Source: Bostrychus sinensis (taxonomy: Eukaryota > Chordata > Actinopteri > Gobiiformes > Eleotridae). Taken from it: a DNA stretch of 64,000 bases. Position numbers and translations under genes: made by a program. Positions 49,695 to 62,276 of this stretch are shown here, piece by piece; the stretch's first letter is position 1; the number at the start of each line of letters is the position of its first letter. The stretch is taken from positions 16,400,763 through 16,464,762 of the forward strand of contig CM036239.1 of NCBI GenBank assembly GCA_020698575.1. The letters are read 5' to 3'. The notes below the pieces were generated by a model. The model saw only the letters and a program-made list of their open reading frames with translations, ran no database searches and had not been told where the DNA came from.

Positions 49695-52600
49695 CATAAA
49701 AATCACCCACATGTGTGCCAAGATATGTGGTAGTTAAATATGTTTAAATTATTGCCAATTGCCCAATCAAAAAAGAGACCATTGTATTAATTTATACTGC
49801 AGTACAGTTTTCAAACCAGGACGAGTGCATGCTGCATATTGTACCTTTAATTTATATAATTCAATTGTTTAGTATGTGCAAAAAGCAATGTCTTATTACA
49901 CCAAGTAATTAAACTGGTAGACAGTAATTTGCATTTCTTCCATACAGAAAAGCAAACTAAACATATCTTTTTATTCTGTTTTGCTTTGAAGAAATTATTG
50001 TAGAATATGCAACACAACAGGGAAAAATAGAAGAATTGAAATATTTGAAAGGAAAAACATGACTGCTTTTGTTGTGGAAAATCCAGAGTTACAAAACTGC
50101 ACAAAAGCTAATTTCAGTGGTACACCCAAAAGTCTAAGTAAGTATACAAAATATATTTCAAATGTTATTTTGAAATGAATTTCTCCAGTGTGTGTCTGTT
50201 AACAATGACTTTGCTTTTCAGATCGATGTGGTCCTCCACATAAAGTCAGCTTTGATCGGCATTTTGGGATTCTGAATGTGAATGTTACCTGGCTACAGCA
50301 CGATACAAAAGCCATTCAGGGTTATTTAGTGAGATATAAAGCAGTGGGTGAATTGTTATGGACAGAGGTTAGTAATTAACCTTAGTGCTACTGACTACAT
50401 TTTAAAAAGCATATGTTTTGTATGTCATTGTGTTTTTTTTTTTTTTTACACAGATATCATCACAGATAAAATCTGGCTGGAAACACATAGTGAACAGTTC
50501 AAACTCACATGTGGCCTATGAGGGTCAGATAAAGTGCGCTATTAACAATAGGTGCACACAGTGCCCCTGGAGTAACACTTACACTATCCCTCCAGGTCTG
50601 GTAATGCTCTGGAAACTCAATTATGAGTACAGTTAGTTAGTGTGTATATTTCATTGGATTAGATCACATATGTATGCATGTTGTGATTTCCATTAGAACT
50701 GAGAATGCAGCCTGTTCTCACCGCTCTGGAGGATGTGGACAGTACAGTCACAATGGGCAGCCGTTTGGTTTCTCTCACATGGAAGGTATAGTCTCATTTT
50801 TTTTTATTAAAAGCACATTAAGTTAAATAAATATTATACTCTACTTTTACCATTTAAATCCACATTTCTCAGACTGATGCAAAAGAAAAGCCTGATGGAT
50901 ATTATTTAACAATCAAGAAAGCCTCCGGAGAGCCGCCCAGTGAACACCTTAACACCAATGATACTAAGATCACACTTAATTTATCCTTTTCAGCATACAT
51001 TGTTAATATTAGTGCCTTCAACAATGCAAGTGTCTCCCCAGCCCTAAGCCAAACAATAAAGAGGCGTGAGGATATAACAAGTAAGTACTCACAGGTATAC
51101 CAAAAGTTGATCTTTTTAAATTATATACTGTGAGTGAGTAACTTTATATTCTGTTTATTACCACAGGTATGGAAGCTGGGAAGTTAAATGTAACGGTTCA
51201 TAGCAATACATCTTTTACTGTCTATTGGAGGGCTCATCTCTTGAAAAACTATGTCTGCTACTCTGTGGAGTGGAGTGAGAAGCAACATAGAGCAGCATAT
51301 TTGTCATTTTTTGAGAATGTACAAAGTAGGAAGACACTTGACATACCAGGTATGTACAGAGTTGTAGGATTATTGTATATAAAGATATATTGTAAATATA
51401 AGTCAATTAATGCAATTGTTTTGAACAAGTAGAACCTTTGGAGCCTTACAAGAGATATAGCCTCTCTCTGCACACAAGACCAAATAAAGAAACCTGCAAC
51501 ATAAAACACATAAACAATAGTGAGAGCACCTACGGGAGGACACACTTCTATTTCATGGAAGGATGTAAGTATTGGGATGTAATGTGAGCTATTAAAATAT
51601 TAAAATAGGGGAAGTATGTCTTGACTACAACTACTGAACTGTTGATCATTTCCTGTTAGCACCCATCAGTGCCCCGACAAATGTCAGCTGTCACAATGTG
51701 ACGTCTACTTCAATAGTACTGCAGTGGTCGCCCATCCCAGAGGAAGACCTCAGAGGCTTTCTACTGGGTTACATCATTTACTACAAAGAGTACAACAACA
51801 GGGAAGCGCATATAGCAGAAAAATGTGAGCTTTCATCTATTCATTGCTTCAGACATGTTTAAAAATATACAGCAGGTAAAATAAGTATTGAACACATCGC
51901 TGCTTTACTCAACAAATATATTTATGACATGGCTATGAAATTTTCACCAGATGTCAATAACAACCCAAGTAATCCATACATACAAGGAAACAAAACAAAG
52001 ACATTCAGAAATTCAGTTATGTGTAATAAAATGGAATGACACAGGGGAAAATGATGTATTGAACACATGAAGAAAGGAAGGCATAAATAAACATGAAAAA
52101 CCAAGACACCATCTGAAATCTATCAATAATCTGTTTGCAATCCTGCCTCTTATCTGATCTGTAAAAAGGTCTCTCATAACAAAGATGTCATACAGGAAAC
52201 CTCTCATGATGGGTGAAAGCACACAAGAGTTTTCTCAAGATCTTTGCAGTCCTATTGTTGCAGAACATGCTGATGGCAGTAGTTACAGAATCCTGAAGTG
52301 GAAAGAACCTAAACCAGCCATGTCACAAATATTTGTTAAGAAAAATATTGATGTCCAAAAGTAATTTTACCCACTGTAAACCTTGCTTGCAGATGTGACT
52401 GTAAGTGCAGAATTGACCAGATATGAAATGAAGGACCTCAACACAGGCACAGGATACAAAGTCCAGATTTCAGGTTTCACTCGTGCTGGAACAGGAGTAA
52501 GAAGCATTACAAGCTTCTTTAAAACATATAAACAAGGTGATAGCAATCAGTTAATAATTTACACATTTAAGTATATTTGATTTAAAAACTGATAACAAAT

Positions 52601-53357
52601 GGTATGCTTTTATTTGTTTTGTCCTCCACAGTCTATCTGAAAGACAGTGTGATTATAGTTGCCTTTGCTGTTATAATCACAGTGCTGATATTTGCATCTC
52701 CAATATTAAAAAGGTACACCGCTATTACTATTTCAGATGTGCATTCTATTATTATATTATGTATTGAGTACATAAATATAATTTCTATCCAATATTTTTA
52801 GAACCAAACTAATCCTTTGGCCAAGCGTACCAAACCCTGAAAACAGCAATGCCATACGAAAAATAGAGAAGTCTTTTGAGGTGGTGAGTAAGCAAAAGTG
52901 GTCAAACTTTTGCTTGCATACTCAATATTAAATGCCACTTGTACTTTTTTAGGAACTACTGGAATCACTTCAAACTTTGAAAGTGGAAGAGTGGGATACA
53001 AATAGTTTACAAATTGTTGAAGAAGCCCAAGTTCTTTTTGCTGCAGAGGAAAAGGCAGACTCACCAGAGATGGTTTCTGAAAGGACCCAAAAAGACATAA
53101 ACAAGGACATAATTTTCACCCAACCTGCAGACATAGAGGAAAAAGGACTTTCAAATACTCAGCCTGCCTTTACCTGTGGATATACAACTATGGAAATGTT
53201 TCAGCAAGCGGTCATGTCTCAGTGCACCACAAGTATTACTAAAGATGCAGAAGCCAGAATAACAGAGTTGGATGACTTGGTTGTTATCAAACCAGGATTT
53301 GACTATGTTGGACAGATTTGTTCCAGCCCTGTCTTTGACATGTCTACATCACTGTGA
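49363..53357 (+). CDS. class I cytokine receptor, gp130 family (IL31RA/OSMR/LIFR-like)
   Basis: Thirteen exons join in phase (49363-49486, 50004-50137, 50222-50367, 50454-50595, 50697-50785, 50873-51080, 51167-51349, 51433-51564, 51660-51824, 52393-52536, 52632-52713, 52802-52883, 52953-53357), giving about 678 residues plus an unresolved N terminus. The first domain has the four conserved cysteines (LDC, WKCEW, ICN, LQNC). The second ends NRCTQCPWSN, a degenerate WSXWS. Three fibronectin III domains, a transmembrane helix (SVIIVAFAVIITVLIFA) and a box 1 (LILWPSVPNPENS) follow. The cytoplasmic tail is about 155 residues with one STAT3-type YxxQ (YVGQ). The layout, without an Ig domain, resembles IL31RA; the tail resembles OSMR (YVSQLASPMF) and LIFR. 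The exact orthologue is undecided. A polyA signal lies at 53942-53947. Confidence 0.85.
49606..49692. repeat. (AT)n microsatellite
   Basis: About 87 bases of pure alternating AT in the receptor intron between the two exons of the first domain. Confidence 0.98.
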
Positions 53358-55156
53358 ATGTTTTAGCACACATTAGCCTATAATTAATATGCTGGTATTC
53401 CACTTCCCACCATGTACTGTAGGCTTACAACTGGTCTACAGGTTCGGAAGTCACATAAAATTATAACATAGGTTACATGTGAAATACAGTAAGTGGACTG
53501 GCTAAGGGAATACTGTATTAGCCAACATACAGCAAAGTACAAAGAGCAAGAAGGTAGCTAACTGACTGACACTTACCCTAAAGCAAAGGAATATGTTCTA
53601 TGCCTCTAAGTCGTCATAAAATCTGATAAAAGCTTACAAAACACGCTTTATAAAAGGTATTTTAAGACTGTCACTTACAGGTACAACAAAATTATTCTGA
53701 AAATATAATATTAATACACAATGCATTAACAAATGACTCAAAAACAAAAGTATGAGCCTTGATTACTGTTTATTGTGTCATTTGTGTGTGGTAGGCTATG
53801 CTATCTTGTGCACGTAGTAGTGACATATACCATTCAAAGCTGTATTAGCAATATTTTGTGTAACAGTCCAGAAAAATAGCTTGAAAAGGCAATGAAAAGG
53901 ATTGGCACTGTACATACTGTACATTTACATCTATTAAGAAAAATAAAATTTCATAAGCATCTGATTTATACTTCTTACATAAATAGATAGGGTAAACATG
54001 AAATGACAAAATAAAAACACACAATCACATCCTTATCATAAGCATAGACTACAGTTATTTACTCACTAATGACAGCTAAAATGCTAGCTATCAAACACAA
54101 AACAAACTTATTATTATTATTATGTTTGTTGAAGTCTCATATTTAAATTTGAATATATCCAGTCTAGGCACTTTTGACCTTTCTGAGCTGACCTGTAACA
54201 TTTCTCTCATCTTACAATAAGCTATATATTATATAATATAGTACAATAAAAAAATACTAGTATAGTATAGATCTTCATCTATATATAGGCTATTACATCA
54301 TTTTATCTCACAGCATCACAACAATAAAATGAAACTCAGCAGAAATTTAAATCAGTCACTGAGTCACTTTACAGTTTACCCAATAATGAAAAATATAAAA
54401 GTGATCATGTCCTGTATTCTTACACAACAGCCCAGGGTATATACTCTTTGTAAATCACATAAAAATATTGCCTTCCAACTGAATTTGTCATTAAAAGATA
54501 ATTACGTGAGACTACAGATCCTGTATATCAAGTAGTGTCACAGTACTAGTAAGGACAAACTGGAATAACTTAAGGGACGTATGGAATTTTTGTTCTGGAG
54601 CCAAAATGCTTAATCACTTGTGTCAAATTAGCCTTAATGTCAAGGAACGCTTGCTCGAATCAGGAGAACTACCATTGATTAATACCACAAAATGTTTATT
54701 CTAACACAGTCTAACACTGCTTGCACAGTGCAACTGCAAAAAAGGCGGCCAAAGATAAGGGAAGCAAAGTAAAGTAAATACTGGCAATAAATTTATCTTT
54801 GTATCTTATTAACTTAAAATACTGTTTCAGCACAGGATAAATAATTAGTTCATAATAACATGTTAGTACATAATCACATATTTTGTTTATACTAAGGACT
54901 GCATGTGGTAAAGAATGCAAATTCCTTTTCCTCAAAAACAGAAACATACTCTGAATGGTCCTCTGCCAATATCTATTAGCAATGCTAGCAACCCAACCCA
55001 TATAAAATCAGCAATATCATAGCAACATAGCAATTCATGCAAATAACTACAGGACTACTGTAGAAATACCCAAGACATCACAAAAGAAAAACAAATGGAT
55101 ACGGGTCATGATCAGTATGGAGTTAATGTGCACACAGTGTATTACCAAAGTGATAG
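53358..55156. other. convergent intergenic gap between receptor and srek1
   Basis: The two genes meet tail to tail across 1.8 kb. Candidate polyA signals are aataaa at 53942-53947 for the receptor and minus-strand AATAAA at 54695-54700 for srek1, which would leave the transcripts about 0.7 kb apart. No other gene is recognised. Confidence 0.6.
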
Positions 55157-58100
55157 TCACACTGCCATAGACGCCTCATGATTCCTGTAGCTGCCATTGT
55201 GCTGCGTGAATGGGGATGATATATTTTCACTAGGAGTGGACGAGTCTTCTCTGTCACTTTGATATTCTTCAATTGCTTCCCTTTCGTAGCTTCTTCCCAC
55301 CTGAATAAAAAAAAAACAAAACACTGGCTTTAATTAGCGTCAGATGAACCAGACCATTTATTATTGATGATCATCATTTTGAGCAAAACTTAACTGAAAG
55401 ATAACACATGACAAGACTAGGCCTGAAGTGGAAGATGGACATTGACTTATTCAGCTTGAAAATAATTCTGTTTTCATATAAAAAGGTACAGATAGCAGTA
55501 TTGCTTTCAGTTAATTTAAGGAGAACATTTCTGCAGATATCATCTGTCATGATCGCAAAATCAGATTACAATTCAGAAGTACAAACAAAAAGCTTCCTTT
55601 CATGTCAAAAACAATGTGGGTAAGATTTTGAAAGTAGGCCAGGGTATGACTGATATAAAATTCAAAATTAAAGAGCGTTAAAGCATCCAACAGTCCCCTT
55701 ACTTTTAATCAAAGGTAAAGGGACTTTCAGTCAACCTCATCAATCATCATCAAAGTCTACTGAGTTTTTTGGGTTTTTTAACCAGGGATTAGTTTGTGTC
55801 TCTGAACTTGGTAACTTTCTTAAAACACAAATTAACCAAGTATATGCCAACAGATTTTGAGCTTAAATATCTTGTTTTGGATTTCCAATTATGTAGGAAC
55901 AGCACCTTTGATTTTCTCTTGCTCTTTACTCTGTCCACATCTCTGCGGCTTCTTTTAGATGTTGAGTGGTCTTTTCTTTCATTACTGCGCTCCCTCTTCC
56001 TGTTTTTCTTACTTCTAAAAAAAAAAAAAAAAATTTTTTTTAAGTAAAATAAAAACATAAAAAAACAAGTTAAAGTCGTGGTTGGTTAATATATTGAGAT
56101 TTATGACTAGCTAAACACTAAAATTTAGAAAAATACCTTTTGGGTGATGGTGATCTTGGCTTACGACGAGGGCTTTGTGACCGATCCTTGCTCCTCCTCT
56201 TGTGACCCCTGACCGAAAAGCAACAAAGTATATTTTAATGTATGCCCAATAAGTACTAATGAAGAAAATAATGGTGTGGTTGACAAAGCTTTTGAATGTT
56301 AAAAGGTAAAACTTGGGCCCATAATGGCACAAGTTCTTAGAAAACACATCAGCTTTTTATATTAACATTCTAGATATTTCGCACGAGCTAAAAATAATCA
56401 GCCAGCTCAAAACTTTTTTTTATTACAAACAGCTTAACAAATACACGCCAGTTAGAAGACTAGGATTAAGATATTTCTTTTTGACTACAGGTACATTTTT
56501 GGGGTTTTATTTTTGAATGCACAAAAAAAAATAGAAATAAAAAGGGGCTATACTATGCTTTTATTTCTGTTTTTAAACCAATCTTGGTTACCTCTTGAAC
56601 AGCATTACATGCTTTATAACCTTTAAAAACATTATTTGTATTAAGCCATTTTACAACAAAATGAATAACAGCTGTAAGGAATCAATGAAAACAGAACTGT
56701 AAAATTATTTTGGGATAAATGCATGAGAACAGACTGGGATGAGGAGGACTTGTCGATTGATCAGAGCTTCCTGGACAGGGAAGATGTTTGCAGGAGAGGC
56801 AGAGGTTTGTGGAACTGAGCGTTTTGAGGCCTCAGAAACTCATACCCAGAGACTACAGGATTGCTTAAACAGGCGTGAATGAAAGAAAACACAATTCCAG
56901 GTATGTCCATTTTGCATAATAGAGCCCCTTTATTTAAAAAAAATGGTCGAGAAAGGTTAAGGGAAATAAAAAAACTATTTTAACTTTTTTTTTTTTTTTT
57001 ACATTAACAACCTCACCAACATCCTATAAGCTATTGTGCATTTCCACACTGAACATACACAAAACAAAACATACAAAACATGTAAATTGAAAAGTGTATC
57101 ATCAGTATAGGTTTCTTTTTTATACTAGGATTACCAACTGACAGCAATACTTAGACACCTTTCAGGCCAACATACCTAGAACGGCTGCGACTATGCTTTC
57201 GGTCTCTGGAGCGAGAGTGCCTCCTGTGACTGCTTCGAGAACTGTGGGAGTCACTGGGCCATGGCTTCTGTGAAGATCTGCCCCAACAAGAAAAAAAAAC
57301 ATCATTCTCTCTGTGTTGCTGACATTACACCAAGGCTCAGTGGCTCAGTGTTCAATATGCACCTGTGCTTTGATCGAGAGCTTTTCCTTTGCGTTCCTGA
57401 ATGTGATCTTGAGCGACGTGATCTTCTAGACCAACTAGAAGAACACTTTTTTGTGTCTATCAAAGTATAAATAGTGTCATTGTTGCCAAAAAATAAATCA
57501 TATCAGACTCACATTATGGTCATGCCAAAAGCTAAACAAACAGCAGAAAGTATTTACCTGGTTCAATAGCAGCAGCAATTGTGGACTGAGCTTCTCTCAC
57601 CCTTTTCATTACATTTTCAAGTTCCTTTGCAGCAGCCTGGGGTGTCAGTTCAGGGGGCTTTACAATAGCATTGTTGGAATGATTAACCCTTTAAGCAAAA
57701 ATACAAACTGTTAATGTGCATTGTCTAGTGCAGCTTTGCAGCAGTTACAGAATTCCTAATAAACTTTGTGTATATACTTCAGTGGTCTGTCTCCAAACAT
57801 GACTCCATTGAAAGTGAGGGCTCTGGCGACAGATTCTTGCTCAACAAACTCAACAAAAGCAAAGCGGGTTGGCTGAGTCTCATCTCCAGCCATTCGGACA
57901 AACTTTACATCTCCCACTTGCTTGAAGAACTCCAGCAGCTGTTCAGCAGTGGTGGTCTGTGTAAATAGATTAAAGTCAATAAGCATGTATGATGCCCAAT
58001 ATTAAGCATGTTAGAATACAATAATGAAATAATAATAATAATGCATTGTATTTATATAGCGCCTTTCTTGACACTCTAGTCTAGCGCTTTACATTGCATT

Positions 58101-60687
58101 ATTCATTCACTCCTCAGTCACACTCAGTGGTGGTGAGCTACTTCTGTAGCTACAGCTGCCCTGGGGCAGACTGACAGAAGCATGGTGGCCAATGTGCGCC
58201 TACAACAGGACAGTTTGCAATGTCAGTAGGAGGGATCGAACCGCCAACTTTCGAGTTAGTGGGCAAATGTCTCTACCAACTGAGCTACTGGTGCCCAGTT
58301 TTACAAAAGTATGTTCCATAAACCGATTTACCTGTGAGTTTAAGTTCCCAACATAAACAGTCCTCCTGATCTCATCAATTTTTGAAGGGTCAACATTTCC
58401 CATCAGTGGGGGCTGGGAGTGAAGGGTTGCAATGTGGTCTAGACCAGCTGAAATCCGATTTACAAAAGGAAGATTCAGCTGTAGGTATATAAAAAGACAA
58501 ACATATTTTACATTCAGCATACTTGCCAGAGACAGGGAGATAAAGGGGAGAAAGGAGAGAGAAAAGAAAGACTAACATTCTGAAGAGGAGCTGGAGTTGG
58601 AATTGGCAGCAGTCCTCCACCAGGAATCAGACTGGGCATGGGAGTGGCAGGTGCCAAAAGTGACAAGGCCTTTGCCTCTTCTGGAATTTTCCCTGCAGGT
58701 TAGAAGATGAGATGAGTGAAAGCAGTAGACAAACTTTTCTCTCTGTCTCTTCAATCCCTGCATAATAAGCCCACTGAATTCTAGAGAGAAAGAAAGCATA
58801 TACATTTCTGTCTACAAAGTCATAGTATCTAAGTATGACAAACCCAAGCCCAAGCATCCTTATTTTGATTTCATTACATAAATTATTTTCTTCAATCAGT
58901 GTTTAACTCAATTACAGATTTTCCTTCTTTGTGTTTTATAAATCAAGAAAGATACAAGCAATGCAGAGAATGAGTTACTTTGATGTTTGGGTCACCTGTA
59001 CTGGAAAGATATTGGTCATGAACCATACGATATCAAGCATGGGCGCTTTCCCGTGGGGCGATCGTTTCGCAGTGTTGGAATGTTGTGCAACACAAGACAA
59101 CCCCAATGGCTGCATCACTAATAGCACACAGAACATCAGATACAGAGAAGAACAACAATTTTAGGAAAGGTTATCCAAGACTTGAACTATTAGGCTACAT
59201 AAAAACCAACTAGGATTTCTGTTCACTTCATGTGGAGTTAAAATATTGCACAACGCAATGCAATAATTGAAAATGTTCAAGGCAGAAGAAAGAATTATTG
59301 ATAAATCAAAATAAAATTATTTATACTATGTATATGCTACAACAGTAACATAGGACTAAACTATACAAATTTTGGAACAAAGACTAGCCCTTCAAAGAGT
59401 TGTTAGTAATCCTCATAGTATCCCATGTGTGACACGCATCCCACCGGTATGCAGTAGCAACCTGGAGAGATGAATCATACACAAGATGCAGATGCAGCTG
59501 CAGCGGAAAGAGAGAGGGGATGGGGGTTGGACAATAATCAAAACAACAAACCAAAATAACAAATATAAACACAATACTGTACTTTCTAGATAGAGACAGC
59601 GGAGAGTGGACAGAATGGGAGAGTATGAAAAAAAATAAAAATAAAAATAAAAAGAGACAAGGTGTCCGTCTTGGAAGGCTCAGCGGGCTATTCTCCTGGT
59701 CACATTCCCCCATGAAGGCTGCGTTGGCCCGAACGGGGATAGTGGCTTGGAAAACAATGCCTGACTCAGGCTAGTGTAGTGTTACGGCTGGGCCAGTCTA
59801 GTCATCTGATATGCACACATAATCACACAGAAAAAAAAACATACAAAACCAAATTAATAAACTCAGTAGCTATCTAGCACCATGTCACGTGGATAGAAAG
59901 AATTCAGCTAGTCGTGATATGATATTAGGCTGTACACAGAGGGACAAGAGTGCCAGCAAAAGGGGTAGGGGATTTTTTAAACAGAGCAACAAAAATGGGG
60001 GGTAAAAGGGAAGTATATTACCAGGACATGTTTTAACAATTAACATACAGTATAAAGCCTTATATATATATTTATATATATATATTTAAACACAGCAGAA
60101 ATTGCAGCATATGGAGTACCGTGTAAAACCAACAAAAAGTCCTCATCTAGGACCAGCTGATCAAGCCCATCACCTTTGAGTCCTCCTAAATAAAAACGTC
60201 TAAATATACTCTGCCAGTAAACAAATGATGCGTGGCAATTCTAATGTAGCATCAATGTCAATATGTAGGCCTATATGATTGTGGGTGACGGGTTTAACTC
60301 ACCTTCGGCGCATGGCACTACAATCAAAGCTCTGTCTATAAAAACGGTGTTTGTTAGATGCTGCGCCACACCGACACTAGACGGATCTCGGAATTTTATA
60401 TAGCACACTTTGGATGAGAAGGAAAGAGGAGCATTGCTGCAAAAAAGGAAAAGAAAACAAACAATAAAATACTTGCTGATATCCTATGATGACGTTATTT
60501 TCTATTTCCTAGAGGCCGCATATTCGCGGTTTAGCCTTGCCAGAGTCGTCAGGGTATGTTGTTCTTACTCGGGTGGGTAAAGACGTAGCTCCTCGATGTG
60601 TCCCAGAAAACCGAACAAAGTGCGCATTTGTTCGCTACTCACGGCCGAAGACAAATTCGTAACCTGCACCACTGCTGTCCCGGTCAT
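55157..60687 (-). CDS. srek1: srek1, splicing regulatory glutamate/lysine-rich protein 1 (SRrp86)
   Basis: This nuclear SR-related protein modulates the splice-site activity of other SR proteins. Eleven coding exons join in phase: 60687-60569, 60436-60303, 58692-58577, 58478-58332, 57956-57778, 57688-57558, 57456-57363, 57277-57176, 56208-56137, 56014-55906, 55300-55157. The total is 1,347 bases, 448 residues plus stop. RRM1 spans exons 1-2 (start MTGTAVVQVTNLSS, then KVCYIKFRDPSSVGVAQHL). A Pro-rich linker (LLPIPTPAPL) follows, then RRM2 with RNP2 VYVGNLNS and RNP1 RFAFVEF (about 160-235), and an RS-rich region (about 276-401). The tail is REAIEEYQSD...QHNGSYRNHEASMAV. Human SREK1 is about 508-624 residues; the difference is its long Glu/Lys/Arg repeat, not found here. 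Confidence 0.93.
55906..57456 (-). CDS. srek1: srek1 RS-rich exons 7-10
   Basis: Four short exons (57456-57363, 57277-57176, 56208-56137, 56014-55906) encode Arg-Ser repeats such as SWSRRSRRSRSHS, HRRHSRSRDRKHSRSRSR and RSPSPKRSKKNRKRERS. These mediate RS-RS contacts and nuclear-speckle targeting in this family. Exon 10 ends with an unusual donor (gtgctg), so its 3' edge is less sure; the phase-0 join to the last exon is consistent. Confidence 0.85.
58026..58296 (-). repeat. tRNA-derived SINE in srek1 intron 4
   Basis: On the minus strand it begins gggcaccagtagctcagttg (A box) with B-box-like ggcggttcgatccctcc, passes a conserved core ('gtctgccccagggcagctgt') and ends 'gcgctatataaatacaatgc' plus att repeats. 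The tRNA head is followed by a long non-tRNA body, so it is not a tRNA gene. It belongs to a different family from the two SINEs in mast4. Confidence 0.85.
58996..59117 (-). other. srek1: candidate poison exon in srek1 intron 2
   Basis: A GC-richer 122-base block has a good minus-strand acceptor (gttctgtgtgctattag, before 59117) and donor (cag|gtgacc at 58995). It is open when entered from exon 2. Because 122 is not a multiple of three, inclusion shifts exon 3 into a frame that stops at 58629-58627, upstream of many junctions, which predicts nonsense-mediated decay. SR proteins commonly self-limit through such exons. Use of this exon is inferred. Confidence 0.45.
59118..60302 (-). other. srek1 intron 2, remaining part
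   Basis: It contains a second GC-richer patch at 59420-59760 with a strong acceptor-like pyrimidine tract (cccctctctctttccgctgcag on the minus strand) but no convincing open exon. An (AT)-rich run lies near 60.06 kb. Confidence 0.4.
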
Positions 60688-60880
60688 CGTTTTAGTTGCA
60701 GGCGTGATTTTTATTCTTAATACTTGCTTCTGGGCCACCAATTACCAAGCTTCAGCAGGCCCACTTATTCTTTGCATTTAAAAATGGGTGACATTTCACA
60801 GCTGATGCTCAATACTACCCTCTAATGCTATGTTTTTGTAACTACAAGATCCAAATCCTCCATCGGGGCTTATCCGAAAC

Positions 60881-61920
60881 AGGGTTGCCAGATCCCACTG
60901 TTTCCAGCCCAAACAGAACTTAAAACCCGCCCAACATAATAAAAACCAGCCCAAATCACAACTACTCTAAATGTTCAAGCCATTATACATAAGAAAGAGC
61001 ACTTAACTTAATAGAAGCACTGAAAAAAGTAACACAAACAGGTTCCCCACAAGGAGTGCATTCAGACACCTAAAGCCTTCCTGGGTGACCACCTCAAAAA
61101 GTACAAAAAGTGGAACAAGCTGTGCGATTTGGTGGGACAAGGTGGGACGGACTTGAGAAATAATTGTTTTAATATACAAATCTAACTTACTATCTTACTG
61201 AGATACAAGTTGCTTCAGTTTAGGGCCTATAAATCATGTGATGTGCTCTTTTTTATTCCAAAAGCACACATTTTGCAAAGTAATGTCTTTAGTGAGACTT
61301 TATTCAATGATGTAAAAAAGGTGGAACAGAAAAAAAAATCCAGCACTAACTCCAGCTCTCAGCTCTATGGACAGGCCTTTCCTGAAACATGACGGCAGCA
61401 ACACACCAGCCATATATTCTACCTATAGCAAGATAGGATGCCCACAAATATTCATTCTACATTTTAGTCAAGGAATACTTATCTTACCTTGCTGTTCTTA
61501 ACTTAAATCTCCCTTTTTATAAGATCCACTGGGCACAAATGAAAAAGAGGGACATTATCTTAAGAAGTGAGACGGTGGGACAGATGCCTAAATGGCTGTG
61601 CAGTACAACCAAAAGTGGGACAGGTGGTCATCCTACTTCCTGGTCAGAGTTAAACAAAAAAAATTAAAACACAAAAAAAGTATGAAATACCAACATAAAA
61701 TGTGAGCAACCACACAAATGAATGAACTGATATGAGTGGGAGGACACAGGAATTTACTGAAAATGTATTTCTACTTAGTCTGCCAAATTTAATTCAAAAC
61801 TATTTAGTTTGTATTTTCTCTGGAATATTTCCCAAAAACCCGCCAAATGTTGTGAAAAGTAGCCCAAATGTTATAAAACAGCACAATTCTATTTTTTTTC
61901 CAGCCCAATCTGGCAACACT
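60881..61920. mobile_element. 1.04-kb hAT-like insertion between srek1 and ankra2
   Basis: The left end agggttgccagatcccac and the right end (reverse-complemented agtgttgccagattgggc) form imperfect terminal inverted repeats. The flanks atccgaaac (60872-60880) and atccggaac (61922-61930) match at 8 of 9 positions, a decayed target duplication of hAT size. Related 'cagccca' and 'acccgcc' motifs occur near both ends. There is no transposase-like frame. It separates the two divergent genes. Confidence 0.7.
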
Positions 61921-61969
61921 GATCCGGAACCAAAGCAGACGGAATTAAATGTTCGGTGCACATTTACAC

Positions 61970-61984
61970 CCACGCATGCGCAGT
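61970..61984 (+). promoter_or_regulatory. NRF1-like site upstream of ankra2
   Basis: The sequence acgcatgcgcag reads ctgcgcatgcgt on the other strand, one or two changes from the palindromic NRF1 consensus. It lies about 300 bases before the ankra2 start codon and just after the transposon edge, probably in the ankra2 core promoter. Confidence 0.5.
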
Positions 61985-62276
61985 ACTTTAGAAAATATTA
62001 TAAAAGGAGACAAGCAGAAACATGGGAGAATAAAGACAGACGATATAAACGATGAATTGTCGAGTAAGTGAGTTGGAGTGTTTTGAAATAAAATTTGCAT
62101 TTTGTATACTGTACTCTCCTTTTACAATAACATTTACCAGTAGCGACCTAGATAACCACAAACATGTCAGACTGCGTTTAAATGCTGAAGTGTCGCTCGT
62201 CCCGGGTGCTATTTCGCTGGCGACGTCACCTTACATACATTATCTTTGTTTGTTTTTTAGCTTATTAAATGACCGG

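Noticed and set aside
49430..49699. Frame ending in a long Ile-Tyr repeat
   Set aside because: Produced by the (AT)n microsatellite; the start belongs to a real receptor exon that splices out at 49486.
59384..59713. Possible alternative srek1 first exon (109-codon minus-strand frame)
   Set aside because: The frame quickly becomes low-complexity Leu/Phe from a T-rich tract and has no donor in a suitable phase.
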